The notes under the pieces: generated by a model | What the model was told of the DNA's origin: nothing | The model's database searches: none | Seen by the model: only the letters and a program-made list of their open reading frames with translations | Shown: positions 6,068 to 7,539 of the stretch, piece after piece | How positions within the stretch are numbered: position 1 is the first letter of the stretch | Layout of the letters: the number at the start of each line of letters is the position of its first letter | Position numbers and translations under genes: made by a program | Assembly: GCA_007128045.1 (NCBI GenBank) | Contig: SKYG01000230.1 | Location: 1-7,539 of the forward strand | From: Bacteroidales bacterium | Lineage (GTDB): Bacteria; Bacteroidota; Bacteroidia; Bacteroidales; UBA7960 | Reading direction: 5' to 3' | DNA: 7,539 bases

Positions 6068-6088
6068 TTTGCCCTCTGCTCTCTGCCC
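6068..6088 (-). repeat. Three imperfect heptad repeats just past the TPR gene
   Basis: The minus strand reads GGGCAGA, GAGCAGA, GGGCAAA (6088-6068), three head-to-tail 7-mers differing at one or two positions and followed by an A-run. They start 3 bp after the TPR gene stop. Such degenerate GGGCAnA heptads resemble short tandem repeats dispersed between genes in some Bacteroidota, but I cannot count other copies from this window. Confidence 0.45.
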
Positions 6089-6091
6089 ATT

Positions 6092-7279
6092 TTACCTCAT
6101 ACTTGCAACTGTCTTTTTTGCGTCTTCTAGATGCAGAGATGCTTCATGGTTATATCTGGCATGCTCCATTCTTAAATCCCAGCTTTTTTGAAGGATTTCC
6201 AGCGCTTCCTGGTATTTGCCCTGCTTGTAAAGGCCCAGGCCTTTGGTATGAAGAAAATAGGAGTTATCTGGTCTATGTTGCAGGGCCTTTTCAATCAGAT
6301 CCATGCCTTCATCCAGATTTAATTCCTTTTCAATCAATAGGTAAGCAAGGTTGTTCATTCTGACGGGACTCTGTGGTTCAAGCACAAGCGTATTTCGATA
6401 ATGTTCTTCGGCCTTATCCAACTTTCCACCCTCCGTATAAGTATATCCCAGCTCACTTTGGATAGATGCTTCGCTGACGCCCAGATTCCTGCGATGTGAT
6501 TCAAATCTTGCCAGGTATTCATCCGCCTGTTTTGTTCTGCCCCGAACCAGGGCCAGGATTGCCTGCCGGCAAATAATGTGGATATCGTCAGTAAAAACCT
6601 TTTCTGCTTTTTTGTAAAGCTTTTCCTCTTTCCTGAACTGGCCTGTTTTATGGTAGGATAATCCAAGTGCTGTGTAATTAAAGCTCCACATGATTTCGGA
6701 ACCCCATTTTTCACTGATTTCAAAAACTTTTTCCAGTTCAGGAATTGCTTTGTCGTATTGCTCCAGCTCAATATATGAAAGGCCAATATGGTAATAAGCG
6801 ATTGTCAATTGATCATCGATTTCCAACATTTGCCGGTGGTGTTTTATCACTTCAAAGGGGGTTCCAAAATAAAAAGCGTGCATTCCTTCCACATAGAGTT
6901 TTTCTATTCTGGTGGAATTCATGCTGTTTTCATATGCCTTCTGGCTCCATTTCCTGGCTTCTGTTAAATAACCCTGGTTACCATAAGAAGGAATTAAACC
7001 AAGCATAGCCAGTACATTGGTTGAGTCAATTTCAATCATTTTATGGAACATTTCACTTGCATGGGTAAAATCCCTTTTCCGAAATGATTTTTGCCCTTCC
7101 AATAAATAATAAAATGCTTCGGGCGATGTTGTCGAGTCATAATAGCTTCGATATATGGGGTCTACTTCTTTTTTCAACAATTCCACAATAAGATAATCCC
7201 TAATGATCCTTGAAAGTGAATCGCTAAGCCGGTAGCTGATAAAAATGTCGTACTCGTAACCTTCAATGATGCTTGTCAT
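6092..7279 (-). CDS. TPR-repeat protein carrying only the first 17 residues of a TIR-like domain
   Basis: A 395-aa, probably cytoplasmic scaffold or sensor protein. Residues 1-17 (MTSIIEGYEYDIFISYR) match the start of a Bacteroidota TIR-like protein family in which the next residues are usually QKDNKGDRWV and a full TIR-like domain follows, often with a membrane helix and then C-terminal TPRs. Here residue 18 onward (LSDSLSRIIRDYL...) jumps directly to the TPR half. Repeats are visible at about 55-88, 159-192, 199-232, 269-302 and 341-374, with typical pairs such as YYHIGLSYIELEQYDKAIPELEK. The fusion is in frame, so a protein could be made, but it lacks the TIR-like body and any transmembrane segment. 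A stop codon two codons before the ATG at 7279 fixes the start. The gene lies 7 bp after the RyR-domain gene, so they form one transcription unit. The deletion is inferred from remembered family architecture. Confidence 0.85.
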   Translation of the reverse strand: MTSIIEGYEYDIFISYRLSDSLSRIIRDYLIVELLKKEVDPIYRSYYDSTTSPEAFYYLLEGQKSFRKRDFTHASEMFHKMIEIDSTNVLAMLGLIPSYGNQGYLTEARKWSQKAYENSMNSTRIEKLYVEGMHAFYFGTPFEVIKHHRQMLEIDDQLTIAYYHIGLSYIELEQYDKAIPELEKVFEISEKWGSEIMWSFNYTALGLSYHKTGQFRKEEKLYKKAEKVFTDDIHIICRQAILALVRGRTKQADEYLARFESHRRNLGVSEASIQSELGYTYTEGGKLDKAEEHYRNTLVLEPQSPVRMNNLAYLLIEKELNLDEGMDLIEKALQHRPDNSYFLHTKGLGLYKQGKYQEALEILQKSWDLRMEHARYNHEASLHLEDAKKTVASMR

Positions 7280-7286
7280 GGCTCAT

Positions 7287-7539
7287 TTATTTGTCATTTC
7301 CGTTTCTCCGGCAAATCTGAAAGCCTGCCTTGGCAAGAAAGGATGGCAGGTTTCTGATCATGTTCCTGTCAGATTCTTTTAATTCCCATGAGAGTTCTTC
7401 ATAGGGAACAATGTGAGGGCTGGTCTTTTTAGCAATATCCTTCGGTCCGGACTTATATTTCCAGCCATTTTGCCGACGCTCCTCCATCCAACGCTGGTGT
7501 TCGAGCTCTGCCAGTAGTTCAATCTCCCCTGGTTCGAAG
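7287..7539 (-). CDS. RyR-domain protein, C-terminal 83 residues (partial)
   Basis: The minus frame is open from the window edge (first full codon at 7538) to TAA at 7287-7289. The internal ATG at 7487 is not the start, because ten or more residues before it (ELLAELEHQRW) belong to the same domain. The visible part matches the RyR (ryanodine-receptor repeat) signature: LEHQRW at residues 12-17, NGWKY at 24-28, SPHIVPYEEL at 40-49, and KESDRN at 54-59, closing with an aromatic/basic tail. Prokaryotic RyR domains often sit at the C-terminus of larger Rossmann-type (TrkA-N-like) or signalling proteins and are thought to sense nucleotide-like ligands. The ligand is not known here, and the N-terminal architecture lies outside the window. 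The stop is 7 bp before the TIR-leader/TPR gene, so the two are co-transcribed. Confidence 0.86.
   Translation of the reverse strand, partial: FEPGEIELLAELEHQRWMEERRQNGWKYKSGPKDIAKKTSPHIVPYEELSWELKESDRNMIRNLPSFLAKAGFQICRRNGNDK

Larger units (their letters stand above)
5509..6091. other. 583-bp region without a convincing gene
   Basis: Bases 5509-6091 separate two same-strand (minus) genes. Frames found here match nothing I know: a minus-strand frame of 88 codons (5635-5901) and a plus-strand frame open from 5680 to 5985 but broken by TGA at 5827-5829. A 10-bp palindrome GGGCATGCCC lies at 5689-5698. The right end carries a strong minus-strand promoter match (6001-6032), a tiny leucine-rich ORF (5949-5978) and a heptad repeat (6068-6088), each listed separately. 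It may be a long 5' leader of the AsmA-like gene, a small-RNA locus, or decayed coding DNA. Confidence 0.5.

Noticed and set aside
6355..6786. 143-codon minus-strand frame inside the TPR gene
   Set aside because: It is a frame-shifted shadow of clear TPR repeats, with no family resemblance.
1..7539. CRISPR array, tRNA or rRNA genes, insertion sequence ends, attachment sites
   Set aside because: No regularly spaced repeats, cloverleaf-like segments, transposase or integrase motifs, or matching terminal repeats were seen on either strand.

Overview
The window looks like chromosomal DNA of a Bacteroidota bacterium, possibly an environmental Bacteroidales-like lineage. The evidence is Bacteroidota-type promoters (a TATATTTG box, and a full TTTG-N20-TACATTTG pair), weak or absent Shine-Dalgarno sites at most starts, a DUF5522 small protein, and a TPR protein that opens with the MTSIIEGY..YDIFISYR leader I know from Bacteroidota TIR-like/TPR proteins. 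No rRNA, tRNA, CRISPR array, insertion sequence or integrase was seen.

Layout. (1) Bases 2-55 hold the last codons of a plus-strand gene, probably a membrane protein. A perfect 11-bp-stem hairpin separates it from the next gene, which converges on it. (2) Bases 210-1965, minus strand: two overlapping short-chain dehydrogenase/reductase (SDR) superfamily genes. The classical SDR is translated first, followed by an extended NAD-dependent epimerase/dihydroflavonol-reductase-like enzyme. (3) Bases 1966-2348: a divergent intergenic region with a promoter and two dyads. (4) Bases 2349-2796, plus strand: what I read as a queE remnant (radical SAM 7-carboxy-7-deazaguanine synthase) that has lost its whole catalytic middle and shifted frame at the join, followed 2 bp later by an intact cysteine-rich DUF5522 gene. 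(5) Bases 2925-3674, plus strand: a patatin-like phospholipase. (6) Bases 3880-5508, minus strand: a single-pass AsmA-like envelope protein. (7) Bases 5509-6091: 583 bp without a convincing gene, but with a strong minus-strand promoter match, a nine-residue leucine-rich mini-ORF just behind it, and a heptad repeat. (8) Bases 6092-7539, minus strand: the C-terminus of a RyR-domain protein, and 7 bp later a TPR protein carrying only the first 17 residues of a TIR-like domain.

Functional picture. The two SDR-type enzymes probably act as one transcription unit on an unknown small molecule, perhaps a lipid or sugar. The patatin and AsmA-like proteins are lipid and envelope associated but lie on opposite strands and converge. 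The RyR plus TIR-leader/TPR pair is the most interesting unit. Both domain types recur in nucleotide-based signalling and conflict systems, and the tight spacing implies co-expression, but the TIR-like body is missing here. Two genes in 7.5 kb (queE and the TPR gene) look internally deleted. That means either real gene decay or a collapsed assembly, and it should be settled with reads before biology is built on it.
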